Assembly (NCBI GenBank): GCA_016716085.1
Contig: JADJWY010000028.1
Span: 1 to 45,105 of the forward strand
Direction: 5' to 3'
Length of the DNA: 45,105 bases
Source of the DNA: Hahellaceae bacterium
GTDB taxonomy: Bacteria > Pseudomonadota > Gammaproteobacteria > Pseudomonadales > Oleiphilaceae
Below the pieces are notes generated by a model, which was not told the origin of the DNA, searched no databases, and saw only the letters and a program-made list of their open reading frames with translations. Each line of letters begins with the position of its first letter. Position 1 is the first letter of the stretch. Shown here piece by piece: positions 32,357 through 40,480 of this stretch. Both the position numbers and the translations under genes were made by a program.

Positions 32357-34567
32357 TTATCTGTATGCTCGATGAATGATTACGGGGCTGGTTGCCTTCT
32401 CTTTTGAGTACCAAAAATCGACGTATTCACTATGGACCTTTATTCGAGTAGGCTCTTTTTCACTGGCTGAAATCATGGTCGATTTCTCTCTTGCCTGCCG
32501 GTCCGCTATGTCATAGCGGGACATAAAATTGGCTTTTATGTCGCTGAACGGGACAGAATCAACGCCCTTTGGCATGAGACTATTAAACGCCTCTGCCACC
32601 ATCGTTGCCGACCACTTCACGCGCTTGTCTGTCTGCTCTGATCGCTCAAATAAATGGCCCAACTCAACCGGCGAAGGAACCCCCACAAAATCACCGTTGG
32701 GAATCTTGACCGAGTTCATGTAAAACCACTGAGCATCACCAAGCCCTAGCGCAAAGTTGAGCTTGCCGTTATCCAGGCGAATATAGCGGGGGCGTTCATC
32801 TGGCTCGATGTTCAGCTTGCTGGCGGTGTCCTGGTTCATCTTGGCGAGAGTATCAACGCACCGAGCTGCATCCTTTAAAGACGACGCGCCCCTGCCTGAA
32901 TTGGCATCCCCCGCATGGGCTTCGGAGTCTTGGCCGCTCTTCGCGGTGTGGTGGATTAGAGAAATAGCGCACTGTGTTTCATGTGCGATATGCTTGTATT
33001 GTGAGATGACCTTGTTGATTTCTGTGTTAGCGTTTTCTTCTGATTCGTGGGTCGATATAAAGGGATCCAGGCAAACCAGGCCGATGTTCTTATCTTTTAT
33101 AAATGCCGTGAGCTTTTCAGATTCTGGCGAGGCAATGATAGTTCCGTCTGATAATCGGCTGGCAATTGTAAACGGTTGGCCGTAGCCGCTAAGCATAAAC
33201 AGCCTGCCTTTCAGCTTGGCGGATGCTATTTGGTAGTGCGCCAAGATACCCGCCAAGCGGCGCAGCATTTCGTCATAATCATCTTCGTTGTTGATAACCA
33301 TGACCGGGGCTGATTCCTCAACGCCAAGCCCTAGCAAATCCTCACCCGTGGCAACAGATACCGCCATTGTGAGTTGAAACATGGATTTCCCAACGCCACC
33401 AGGTGCGAATGTGGCCGACACATAACCGCGCAAATAATGACTTTGTATTAACCAGCGTCTTTTAGGGATGGCGCTAACCTGGCTCATCAGGTCATCATCA
33501 ATCCCCATTGGCTCAAAATTGGCCCAGTTATCAACCGCAACAGCTAAAGGGTTTAATTCAGTGACAGCAGATTCATAGTTATATTCGCCGCCAGTGTGCT
33601 GCTGTTTGGTTAATCCAAGCATTTGCGCCGCTCCCTTTACAGCCGATTTAACGTTGCCGTGGTGCGAATACTGGCAATAAATATCAAAGGCATCGTGTCG
33701 CTTGCCGTCCCCAAAAATGTCTGAACCGTGATGGCTATAGAAGTGTTCGCCGTCTTCAAAAATGATGACGCCAGCTATACGGGTTCCACTATTGGGGGCA
33801 AGGTATCGCTTGCCTTTTCTGGTATACCCGTGAGCTTCAAGCATGGCTCCAAGGTCATGGGCTTCGTTGAATTTGCTAATGACGTTATTGTGCTGTTTGG
33901 GTTGTTCGCTTTTGGGGACTTTTATAGATGGCTTATCCTTTACCCAGGGGCAAGCGTCGATTAACTGCTGCCTGAACTTATCCTTATGCAAAAAAAGCTG
34001 AACCAGCTCGTGAGGCATATCTGGAATGACGCCCCCCATCTCCCAGGGTGGTACAACCCATTGATAAGGCTTTCCGGTGTCAGGGTGTATAGATGGCGGT
34101 AAAACGTCTTGCACGTTACCGATGCGAAATTCAATAACGCATTCGTTTTCGCCAGTATCAGGATTTGGCCAGCTTACTTTAAACATGGTGCAGCCTGTCA
34201 GGCTGTCAGGGATTCTAAATAAGGCTTTGGCCCTATTTGGTCTACCGCTTGTGATCTGTAGTCCTTGACCGAGAAAAGACATTAAATCAAGCCCAAACTC
34301 TTGGAACATCACAACAGCCCAGGCAAGATGATCAACGTCAATGCAGGCCGTTTTGCTGGCCGCATGGATTCCGCCTATATTATTGCTTTCGCTGATTTCG
34401 CTAAGGGCTTTGCCAACGGTGTCGATATAAAGTGCTGGGCTGTTCCAGCCGACTTGATTCGGGCCTTTGGTGTTCGACGAAAACCGACACAAGCCGACCC
34501 CCAGGGTTTCTATGTAATAAACAGCATGGTCAACTACGCTCTTAGGGACGGCTTGAAACACTTTCAT
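32357..34567 (-). CDS. Primase-polymerase / RepA-like helicase fusion
   Basis: 736 residues. Residues 1-200 look like a primase-polymerase (Prim-Pol/AEP) domain: IDVDHLAWA with paired acids, GRPNRAKALFRIP, and EFRIGNVQDVLPPSIHPDTG, as in archaeo-eukaryotic primases of phages and plasmids. About 400-620 is a RecA-fold ATPase: FAPGGVGKSMFQLTMAV (Walker A), IGLVCLDPFIST (Walker B) and AISLIHHTAKSG, similar to RepA/AAA_25 hexameric helicases. The C-terminus resembles a winged helix (FSDIKANFMSRYDIADRQA). It would unwind and prime at the phage origin. Its start overlaps the previous stop (ATGA), and the iteron cluster lies directly after its stop. Confidence 0.88.
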   Translation of the reverse strand: MKVFQAVPKSVVDHAVYYIETLGVGLCRFSSNTKGPNQVGWNSPALYIDTVGKALSEISESNNIGGIHAASKTACIDVDHLAWAVVMFQEFGLDLMSFLGQGLQITSGRPNRAKALFRIPDSLTGCTMFKVSWPNPDTGENECVIEFRIGNVQDVLPPSIHPDTGKPYQWVVPPWEMGGVIPDMPHELVQLFLHKDKFRQQLIDACPWVKDKPSIKVPKSEQPKQHNNVISKFNEAHDLGAMLEAHGYTRKGKRYLAPNSGTRIAGVIIFEDGEHFYSHHGSDIFGDGKRHDAFDIYCQYSHHGNVKSAVKGAAQMLGLTKQQHTGGEYNYESAVTELNPLAVAVDNWANFEPMGIDDDLMSQVSAIPKRRWLIQSHYLRGYVSATFAPGGVGKSMFQLTMAVSVATGEDLLGLGVEESAPVMVINNEDDYDEMLRRLAGILAHYQIASAKLKGRLFMLSGYGQPFTIASRLSDGTIIASPESEKLTAFIKDKNIGLVCLDPFISTHESEENANTEINKVISQYKHIAHETQCAISLIHHTAKSGQDSEAHAGDANSGRGASSLKDAARCVDTLAKMNQDTASKLNIEPDERPRYIRLDNGKLNFALGLGDAQWFYMNSVKIPNGDFVGVPSPVELGHLFERSEQTDKRVKWSATMVAEAFNSLMPKGVDSVPFSDIKANFMSRYDIADRQAREKSTMISASEKEPTRIKVHSEYVDFWYSKEKATSPVIIHRAYR

Positions 34568-34731
34568 TTTCTTGGGCCTTTTTTGGCCGCAAATCGTGTG
34601 ACGGCACTAATGTTTTCGAGAAAGTTGCCAACAATCCGCTTGAGCAATTCTTCCGCTGTTATGCCTTGCTCCCTTGCCTGCTGTTCAATTTCGTTTTTTT
34701 GTTGTTCGGTGAGGTTCGGGTCTATCGCCAT
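34564..34731 (-). CDS. 55-residue helical protein
   Basis: ATG at 34731 to TGA at 34564, overlapping the primase-helicase start. MAIDPNLTEQQKNEIEQQAR, then EQGITAEELLKRIVGN is a helical pattern like a small ribbon-helix-helix or antitoxin-type DNA-binding protein. The tight coupling supports a real gene. Function is unknown. Confidence 0.6.
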   Translation of the reverse strand: MAIDPNLTEQQKNEIEQQAREQGITAEELLKRIVGNFLENISAVTRFAAKKGPRK

Positions 34732-34751
34732 AAAAACGGGCCTTTTTAGCG

Positions 34752-34925
34752 TTAAGCGGATTTGCTCAAATTGATCAGGTCGAAGTCGTCGCCGCGCCTG
34801 TCTGTGCGGTACTGCTCCAAGTGAGCTTCAATAATCTGATTCAGGTAAGTAGCGACCTGCTTTCGGTGTAGCCTTGCAAGTGCTTCTATAGCTATAGCGC
34901 CCGCCTGGTAGTGATTCAGATTCAC
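34752..34925 (-). CDS. 57-residue protein, start uncertain
   Basis: From GTG at 34925 the frame reads VNLNHYQAGAIAIEALARLH, then RKQVATYLNQIIEAHLEQYR to TAA at 34752, a pattern like a ribbon-helix-helix protein. Another ATG at 34958 (MSHKDPMAKSK) is in a different frame and ends here. One base error would fuse them into a slightly longer protein. A DNA-binding or copy-control role is possible because it precedes the replication gene. Confidence 0.5.
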   Translation of the reverse strand: MNLNHYQAGAIAIEALARLHRKQVATYLNQIIEAHLEQYRTDRRGDDFDLINLSKSA

Positions 34926-34972
34926 TTTGATTTCGCCATGGGGTCTTTATGAGACATAGTTGTTATGCTCTC

Positions 34973-35233
34973 CTATGCTGCTTTTTGCGTTGTTCTCTCA
35001 ATCAGCCAATTTGCCGTAAACCTCGCGCCTGGATGCCTGGCGAGTTTTTCGGCATAGTCTTTTTCTCCGGTATATGCCGATTTGGGGAGGCGCCCGCGCT
35101 CGATCCACTTGTAAACGGATCGCCTTGTGACGCCGCAAAGTGTGGCCGCGACTGTTACGCCGCCAATCATTTCAACTGCGCTTTTGATTCTGTTTTCTGC
35201 GTTCACCCTTCGGGCCTCTAGTAATTTCAGCAA
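34973..35233 (-). CDS. Cro/YdaS-like regulator
   Basis: 86 residues from TTG at 35233, or about 77 from GTG at 35206, which has AGAGG upstream. The segment IGGVTVAATLCGVTRRSVYK, then WIERGRLP is the YdaS/Cro-type helix-turn-helix. As first gene of the minus-strand early operon it takes the place of cro and would bind the operator palindromes beside it (35232-35414). The operator at 35232 overlaps the TTG start. Confidence 0.75.
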   Translation of the reverse strand: MLKLLEARRVNAENRIKSAVEMIGGVTVAATLCGVTRRSVYKWIERGRLPKSAYTGEKDYAEKLARHPGARFTANWLIERTTQKAA

Positions 35234-35250
35234 TGAACTTTTGGTTCATT
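35232..35250. promoter_or_regulatory. Operator-like palindrome O1
   Basis: AATGAAC-TTTTG-GTTCATT is a perfect 19-base inverted repeat at the start of the regulator gene and touching the -10 of the minus-strand promoter. Binding here would block that promoter. Confidence 0.65.
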
Positions 35251-35277
35251 TTATACACGGACTGATTAATTTGGCAA
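35250..35277 (-). promoter_or_regulatory. Minus-strand early promoter (pR-like)
   Basis: Minus strand: TTGCCA (35277-35272), 16 bases, TATAAA (35255-35250). It reads into the Cro-like gene and the replication operon. The -10 adjoins operator O1. Confidence 0.65.
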
Positions 35278-35288
35278 GTTGAGCGAAA

Positions 35289-35305
35289 ATGAACGTATGA
35301 TTCAC
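35289..35305. promoter_or_regulatory. Operator-like palindrome O2
   Basis: ATGAAC-GTATG-ATTCAC has the same arms and 5-base spacing as O1, with two mismatches. It lies just upstream of the minus-strand -35. A weaker partial copy ends in GTTCAC at 35353-35358. Confidence 0.55.
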
Positions 35306-35387
35306 AATAAAGAAAGTGTAAAAGATCAATTCAGGGTAAATGAGAGCATTAGGTTCACTAAATAAAATAATTTTGTGCTTTAGGTAC

Positions 35388-35417
35388 TTGACGTACTGTG
35401 TACCTTTGGTTCATTAT
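35388..35417 (+). promoter_or_regulatory. Plus-strand early promoter (pL-like) with operator
   Basis: TTGACG (35388-35393), 18 bases, CATTAT (35412-35417), reading into the 35451 gene and the recombination operon. The operator GTGTAC-CTTTG-GTTCAT (35398-35414) covers the spacer and -10. The same repressor would therefore control both divergent promoters. Confidence 0.6.
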
Positions 35418-35450
35418 TGGCTCCGTAGACAACAAAACAGGAACCAGAAC

Positions 35451-35876
35451 ATGAATATCATTTCGCTCAGAAAACAATCTCAAGCACTCCATGACTATGT
35501 TGCTCTCTGTGAGCAATACGTAAGTGCACAAGCACACCTAAAGACAGCGCAGGCTATCTTTGCTGAAGCTGAAGAAGCCTTGGTGAAGGCAATCGGCGTC
35601 AAGGAAGAAGGCACACTTACCGTAACAATTGACGACCAGTTTAAGGTCAGTACAACAGGAAAAATTAACCGCTCACTGAGCGAGTCCGTATGGGACGCCA
35701 TCAAGAGTCAGATTCCAGAGCCTCTGGCAAAGCGCCTTGTCAGGTATAAGCCAGCGCTTGACCTGAAAGAGCTTAGGTACATTGAGCTTAACGAACCGGC
35801 CTATTTTGCGCTGGTAAGCAAGGCGATAACGGCAAAACCTGCCAAAGCTAGCGTTTCCGTCAAGACAACTTCCTAA
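35451..35876 (+). CDS. Hypothetical early protein (host-nuclease inhibitor-like in layout)
   Basis: 141 residues from ATG at 35451. The first 60 residues form a coiled coil (SQALHDYVALCEQYVSAQAH; FAEAEEALVKAIGVKEEGTL). A small beta-helical part follows (VTIDDQFKVSTTGKINRSLS; YKPALDLKELRYIEL). Proteins of this type begin the recombination operon of many siphophages, ahead of an ATPase and SSB pair. The activity is unknown, and any link to nuclease inhibition comes only from position. It is the first gene behind the plus-strand promoter. Confidence 0.6.
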   Translation: MNIISLRKQSQALHDYVALCEQYVSAQAHLKTAQAIFAEAEEALVKAIGVKEEGTLTVTIDDQFKVSTTGKINRSLSESVWDAIKSQIPEPLAKRLVRYKPALDLKELRYIELNEPAYFALVSKAITAKPAKASVSVKTTS

Positions 35877-35899
35877 CACCATTCAAAGGAGAAAAGCCC

Positions 35900-36694
35900 A
35901 TGGCTTTTTCATTAAGTAGCCTAACTGCGCCCGAAACAAGGGCAACACATTTCACCCTGGTGGGTGAAGCCGGTCTTGGTAAAACATCCGCCGCCGCAAC
36001 TTGGCCGAAACCCGTTTTTATCAGAACTGAAGACGGCATGGCCGCCATTGCCGGGCAAGACGTTAAAGCGTTCCCGGTCTGCAAAACGGTTGATGATGTG
36101 ATGGAACAAATCGCTGTACTGGCTCGTGAGTCGCATAACTTCCAGACGCTTGTCATTGATAGCGTTACCCAACTGAATACGCTTATCGAAAAAGAAGTCA
36201 TTGAAAGCGACCCCAAAAAACCCAAAAGCATCGCCCAGGCATGTGGTGGGTATGGCGCTGGTTATAAAGCAATGGCCGAACGTCACCGCCAGATCAGGGA
36301 GCGGTGTGATTGGCTGAACGACAAGAAAGGAATGCACATTGTCTATATAGCACACGCCGATGTTGAAACCATCGACCAGCCTGACCAAGACAGCTATAGC
36401 CGTTACACATTGCGCCTGCATAAAAACAGCATCAGCCATTACGTTGATAACGTCGATTGCGTGGCTTATCTGAAGTTGCAGACCTATACCAGCGGCGATG
36501 GTAATCGTAAGAAAGCCACAACGACCGGCGAACGGATCATTACCTGCTACCCGGTGCCGTCGCACGTTAGTAAAAACCGCTTCGGAATCACTGAAGATCT
36601 GATCCTTGAGAAAGGGGTTAACCCGTTTCTTGAGTTTGTCCCCAGTCTTAAAACCAACCAACTGAAAAAAGAGGTAAAGAGCAATGCTGCTTAA
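35900..36694 (+). CDS. RecA-fold ATPase, Sak4-like recombination protein
   Basis: 264 residues. FTLVGEAGLGKTSAAATWPK is the Walker A (residues 18-37), FQTLVIDSVTQLNTLI the Walker B, and HIVYIAHADVE a sensor strand. The short RecA core without other domains, followed by an SSB-like gene, fits the AAA_24/Sak4 single-strand annealing family of phage recombinases. It would pair ssDNA in phage recombination. Its end overlaps the next gene by 11 bases. Confidence 0.8.
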   Translation: MAFSLSSLTAPETRATHFTLVGEAGLGKTSAAATWPKPVFIRTEDGMAAIAGQDVKAFPVCKTVDDVMEQIAVLARESHNFQTLVIDSVTQLNTLIEKEVIESDPKKPKSIAQACGGYGAGYKAMAERHRQIRERCDWLNDKKGMHIVYIAHADVETIDQPDQDSYSRYTLRLHKNSISHYVDNVDCVAYLKLQTYTSGDGNRKKATTTGERIITCYPVPSHVSKNRFGITEDLILEKGVNPFLEFVPSLKTNQLKKEVKSNAA

Positions 36695-37181
36695 TTTTAA
36701 CGTCAGCGAGTTTGTCCCTGAGCAAAAAACTTTTGAGGCTATCCCGGAGGGAACAATCGTTAGGGTGATGATCGAAGGTGAAGATACAAAAGTATCAGGG
36801 CCTAATAGTGCATCACCTAACACTGAATATGTTGTTTTTAAGCTCCGAGTAATTGATGGGCCTTATAAAAACAAAGTTATTTTTGAGAATTTGTACCTGA
36901 ATCATTCAGGACAGGCACAAAGGATTGCAAGAGAGGCGCTTTTCAATATCGCTACAGCAACCGGGAAAGACCCGGCAAAGCTGAAGGCTACCAGTGAGCT
37001 GCACAACCGGCCTTTCAGCGTATGCGTAAAGGTCGAAAAGTCAGAAGGCTATGCCGACAAGAATAAGGTCAAGTATTACGTGACCGGCCCTGTAAAAGCA
37101 GTGGCTGCTGCTCCGGCAGCTACTAAAGCGCCAGAGCCTGTAGCTACTGAAATTGATGACGATGATTTTCCTTTTAATTGA
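36684..37181 (+). CDS. DUF669-like single-stranded DNA-binding protein
   Basis: 165 residues. The beta-rich core (VRVMIEGEDTKVSG; EYVVFKLRVIDGPYKNKVIF; PFSVCVKVEKSEGYADKNKV) fits DUF669-type proteins found beside Sak4-type ATPases. After an alanine-proline linker, the protein ends EIDDDDFPFN, which copies the acidic tip by which bacterial SSB binds partner proteins. It would coat ssDNA and recruit the neighbouring recombinase or helicase. Confidence 0.8.
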   Translation: MLLNFNVSEFVPEQKTFEAIPEGTIVRVMIEGEDTKVSGPNSASPNTEYVVFKLRVIDGPYKNKVIFENLYLNHSGQAQRIAREALFNIATATGKDPAKLKATSELHNRPFSVCVKVEKSEGYADKNKVKYYVTGPVKAVAAAPAATKAPEPVATEIDDDDFPFN

Positions 37182-37189
37182 GAGGACAC

Positions 37190-37653
37190 ATGCAAACCTC
37201 AATAAAAACATGTTTTAAGTGTAACAAAAGCCTGCCGGTGGAGTTGTTCTACCGGCACACAAGAATGTCAGATGGGCGGTTAAACAAGTGCAAGGATTGC
37301 ACTATTTCAGATGCAAAGGTTCATAGACGGTCTGATAAGTACAGGGAGAAGGTTTTGCAATACGACCGGGAAAGAAAAAAGTTAAATGCACAACGAACAA
37401 AGATTGGGCGACCGAAAACCCGAAAAAAAGAACCGCAATAAACAAATTAAACAATGCTGTAAGGGACGGAAAAATTGAAAAACCTGGTAGGTGTCAGTGC
37501 TGCGGATCGGACGCAAGATTGAACGGGCATCATTACGATTATGACAAACCATTATAGGTTATATGGCTCTGTGTTACGTGCCATAGACAAATTCATATAT
37601 TTGAAGATTTGATAAAAAAAGCAGAATCAAAAATACAGGGATTGCTGAAATGA
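37190..37653 (+). pseudogene. HNH endonuclease gene broken by a frame change and an amber codon
   Basis: The first frame (37190-37441) encodes a zinc-finger head CFKCNKSLPVELFYRHTR and CKDCTISDAK with a basic linker. A second frame, open from about 37400, gives AVRDGKIEKPGRCQCCGSDA, then GHHYDYDKPL, a TAG at 37555, then VIWLCVTCHRQIHIFEDL to TGA at 37651. Together they form the usual phage HNH layout (two-zinc head, CxxC, HHxDYxxPL, WLCxxCHxxxH). Only one base shift near 37400-37440 and one TAG interrupt it. It may be a decayed homing or packaging-type nuclease, or an intact gene with two read errors. Confidence 0.75.
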
Positions 37654-38675
37654 CCACACTAGACGCAATAGAGCAGGCAGTAGAACAGGAAGGCAACCGA
37701 GGAGGTAATCATAGGCCGCATCTCGGAGCCAGCCTGATCGGTGATAGCTGCGAGCGTAAACTTTGGTACACGTTCCGCTGGTGTACCGCTGTAAAACATG
37801 ACGGTCGTCTGTTGCGTCTGTTTGGTCGTGGCAATCGTGAAGAAGAAACTTTTATCAGCCTGCTTCGGCAGGCAGGAGTTACGGTTGTTGATCGTGACCC
37901 GAAAACAGGAAATCAATTTACTTTCTCTGCTGTAGGTGGGCATTTTGGTGGGAGCCTGGATGCCATGCTGAAGGGGTTGAAAGAAGCTAATGGCTGGCAT
38001 GTCGGGGAGTTCAAGACTTCGGGAGACAAGGCTTTCAAGGATCTGCAAGCCAAAGGCGTTGAGGTATCAAAACCGCTCCACTATGCGCAAATGCAAGCCT
38101 ATATGAAGTGGTCTAACACGACCCAGGCCTATTACATGGCCGTCAACAAAAACGACGACCATATACATGCCGAACGCATAACCTACAAAGCAGACGTTGC
38201 CGAAAGTCTTTTCAAGAAAGCTGAAAGGATTATCGCCAGCGACAAGCCACCTGTAGGTATCTCTGACAACGGCAGCTATTACGAATGTAAATGGTGTGAC
38301 CATCGCGGAACCTGTCACGAAAAGAAAGTGGCAGAAGTTAACTGCCGAACCTGCATACACGCCACGCCTGAGCAAGATGGGGAGGCTCGTTGGTCATGCC
38401 GAAAGCATGGCACCGATTTGAGCGTTGAGGTCCAAGCAGCCGCTTGTGATAGTCATCGGTTCATCCCTGACCTGGTTCCGTTTGCTGAAGCAATCATGGC
38501 CGATAGTAAAGGCGACACGATCACCTATCAGATGCCTGACGGAAGTGTATTCCATAACGGTAGTCGTGGTGTGCTGTCTTATCCGAGTGTTGAGCTTGCC
38601 AAACTGCCAGAAGGCATGGCGACTGATAAGAATCTGGACTATTTGAGAAATCAATTCGATGGGTGGGTGGCATAA
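37650..38675 (+). CDS. PD-(D/E)XK exonuclease (RecB/Cas4-like)
   Basis: 341 residues. GHFGGSLDAMLKG and WHVGEFKTSGDKAF give the Asp...Glu-x-Lys catalytic set (about residues 104 and 121-123), and KPLHYAQMQAYMKW is the QxxxY-type motif of RecB/YqaJ-like nucleases. The middle has cysteines CKWCDHRGTC, followed by CRTC and CRKH, a possible Fe-S or zinc site as in Cas4-like nucleases. It would resect DNA ends for the annealing protein upstream. Its start overlaps the HNH stop and its TAA overlaps the helicase ATG. Confidence 0.85.
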   Translation: MTTLDAIEQAVEQEGNRGGNHRPHLGASLIGDSCERKLWYTFRWCTAVKHDGRLLRLFGRGNREEETFISLLRQAGVTVVDRDPKTGNQFTFSAVGGHFGGSLDAMLKGLKEANGWHVGEFKTSGDKAFKDLQAKGVEVSKPLHYAQMQAYMKWSNTTQAYYMAVNKNDDHIHAERITYKADVAESLFKKAERIIASDKPPVGISDNGSYYECKWCDHRGTCHEKKVAEVNCRTCIHATPEQDGEARWSCRKHGTDLSVEVQAAACDSHRFIPDLVPFAEAIMADSKGDTITYQMPDGSVFHNGSRGVLSYPSVELAKLPEGMATDKNLDYLRNQFDGWVA

Positions 38676-40282
38676 TGAAATTACGCTGGTATCAACAGGA
38701 AGCCCACGATGCAGTTTACAACTATTTCCGAGATGGGAACGCTGGAAACCCGCTAATCATTGCCCCAACCGGATCTGGGAAAAGCATCAATGTTGCAAAA
38801 CTTACTGAGTCGGTAACAAATGGAAGGCCGACCGTTCGCGTCCTGGTTTTAACCCACCAAAAAGAACTAATTGCACAAAACTTTGAAAAGCTGCTGACAA
38901 TATGGCCCGATGCGCCTGCTGGCATTAATTCGGCAAGCCTGAAAAGCCGCCGTTTTGACGATCAGATAATTTTTGCATCGATCCAAAGCGTTGCAAATCA
39001 TGCTGAAAGTCTTGGCCATTTTAATCTGGTTGTTATTGATGAAGCGCACATGATCCCCGCCGATGGTGAGGGCCAGTATAACAAGCTTCTAAACGGCCTT
39101 AGAGACATAAACCCTACCCTAAAAGTGGTCGGGTTGACTGCCACGCCTTACCGCCTGAAGTCCGGGCATCTGATTGGTGATGATACGTTATTTACAGACG
39201 TGGCCTATGAAGTGGAAATGCGGCCACTGATTGAGGAGGGCTTTCTTTCAAGGCTGATACCAAAGCGTACCAAGACGCAAATCAATACAGATGGCGTTAA
39301 GAAGCGAGGCGGTGAGTTTATCGCTGGCGATCTTGAAAAGGTTGCAGACGAAGCCACAATCGCCGCAATTCCTGAGATTCTGAAGCATGGCAAAAACAGG
39401 AAAGCCTGGATTGTTTTTTGTTGCGGTGTTTCTCATGCCGAACACGTAACGCAATTACTGACTGAAAACGGGGTTAGTTGCGCTTTGATAACTGGCGAAA
39501 CATCACAAGATGCCAGAGAGTTAAACATTAACCTTTTCAAGCAGGGCCACATTAAATGTCTTGTTAACGTTAACGTATTAACGACCGGCTTTGATGCCCC
39601 GCATGTCGATATGATCGCCGTGTTGCGGCCAACAATGTCAACTGGGCTTTATGTCCAAATGCTTGGTCGTGGAATGCGTATAGCTGATGAAAAAGATAAC
39701 TGCCTGGTTCTGGACTTTGCCGGTAACACCGAACGTCATGGCCCTATTGATTGCGTCAGGAAAGGTCGAAAGCGAAGAAATGACGATGACGAGCCGGGAG
39801 TTGCTCCAGTTAAGACCTGCCCACAATGCGAAACGATGATACATGCGTCAATCATGCTTTGCCCTGAATGCGGCCATGAATTTCCGAAAAAAGAAAAAGT
39901 GTTTTCTGACGCCAGTAACAAGGAATTGCTGAGCTTTGAAGATATGACACTGGAGCCGATGAAAGTTGTGTCTGTCATGTTCTCCAGACACAAAAAAACA
40001 GGGAAGCCAGACAGTGTAAAGATGGAGCTTTTCGAGGAAAACGCATTTTTCCCGGTGCATAGCATATGGCTCTGTTTCGATCATCCAGGTTATGCAGGGG
40101 CGAAGGCGACAGCGGAGTTTGAGAAATGGTTTGGCGTCAGCGTCACATCAACCAACGAATGCCTTAGCAAGTTCGGGAGTAAGCGATTCTATGTTGACGC
40201 GGAAATAACACTAAGACGAAACGGCAAATATTTTGATTTAGTAAAAACTCAAATCCACAAAAAAGCAGGAATTGCAGCATGA
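38675..40282 (+). CDS. Superfamily 2 DNA helicase
   Basis: 535 residues from ATG at 38675. MKLRWYQQEAHDAVYNYF (Q-type motif), NPLIIAPTGSGKSINVAKL (Walker A), LVVIDEAHM (DEAH), VVGLTATPYRLKS (motif III), CLVNVNVLTTGFDAPHVD and MLGRGMRIADEKDNCL (motifs V and VI). The C-terminus has a zinc pair CPQCETMIHASIMLCPECGH and a basic tail. It is a RadD/UvrB-like helicase often coded beside phage exonucleases. It probably works with the recombination genes in front of it. Its 3' half recurs, broken, at 1-826. Confidence 0.93.
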   Translation: MKLRWYQQEAHDAVYNYFRDGNAGNPLIIAPTGSGKSINVAKLTESVTNGRPTVRVLVLTHQKELIAQNFEKLLTIWPDAPAGINSASLKSRRFDDQIIFASIQSVANHAESLGHFNLVVIDEAHMIPADGEGQYNKLLNGLRDINPTLKVVGLTATPYRLKSGHLIGDDTLFTDVAYEVEMRPLIEEGFLSRLIPKRTKTQINTDGVKKRGGEFIAGDLEKVADEATIAAIPEILKHGKNRKAWIVFCCGVSHAEHVTQLLTENGVSCALITGETSQDARELNINLFKQGHIKCLVNVNVLTTGFDAPHVDMIAVLRPTMSTGLYVQMLGRGMRIADEKDNCLVLDFAGNTERHGPIDCVRKGRKRRNDDDEPGVAPVKTCPQCETMIHASIMLCPECGHEFPKKEKVFSDASNKELLSFEDMTLEPMKVVSVMFSRHKKTGKPDSVKMELFEENAFFPVHSIWLCFDHPGYAGAKATAEFEKWFGVSVTSTNECLSKFGSKRFYVDAEITLRRNGKYFDLVKTQIHKKAGIAA

Positions 40283-40479
40283 ACATTTACATAGGCGAAC
40301 CATACTCACAAACGACAGACCGAAACGACCATATCGCATGGTGCCACGAGGAACTTCAAGACCTGGTAGAAGCGTTGGAGTTTGCGAAACTGAACGGTAA
40401 TAAGCCGGCAGAGGTGTTAAACATCGCCGCTCAAATGAGCGTTATTGTTTCACAGCTTGCTCTGGCTGCGGGGGAGTAG
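40279..40479 (+). CDS. Hypothetical helical protein
   Basis: 66 residues from ATG overlapping the helicase TGA. NIYIGEPYSQTTDRNDHIAW, then CHEELQDLVEALEFAKLNG and PAEVLNIAAQMSVIVSQLA are helical. The family is not recognised. It is coupled to the helicase and one base ahead of the methyltransferase gene, with GGGGGAG near its end serving that gene. Confidence 0.6.
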   Translation: MNIYIGEPYSQTTDRNDHIAWCHEELQDLVEALEFAKLNGNKPAEVLNIAAQMSVIVSQLALAAGE

Positions 40480-40480
40480 C

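Noticed and set aside
32013..32414. A 133-residue minus-strand frame across the iteron region
   Set aside because: Its repeated AWR words come from the iterons, it overlaps the helicase 3' end and has no ribosome site. The DNA repeats explain it better than a protein.
35921..36823. A 300-residue minus-strand frame opposite the ATPase and SSB-like genes
   Set aside because: It is antisense to two genes with clear motifs and has biased residues without domain pattern. It is a shadow frame.
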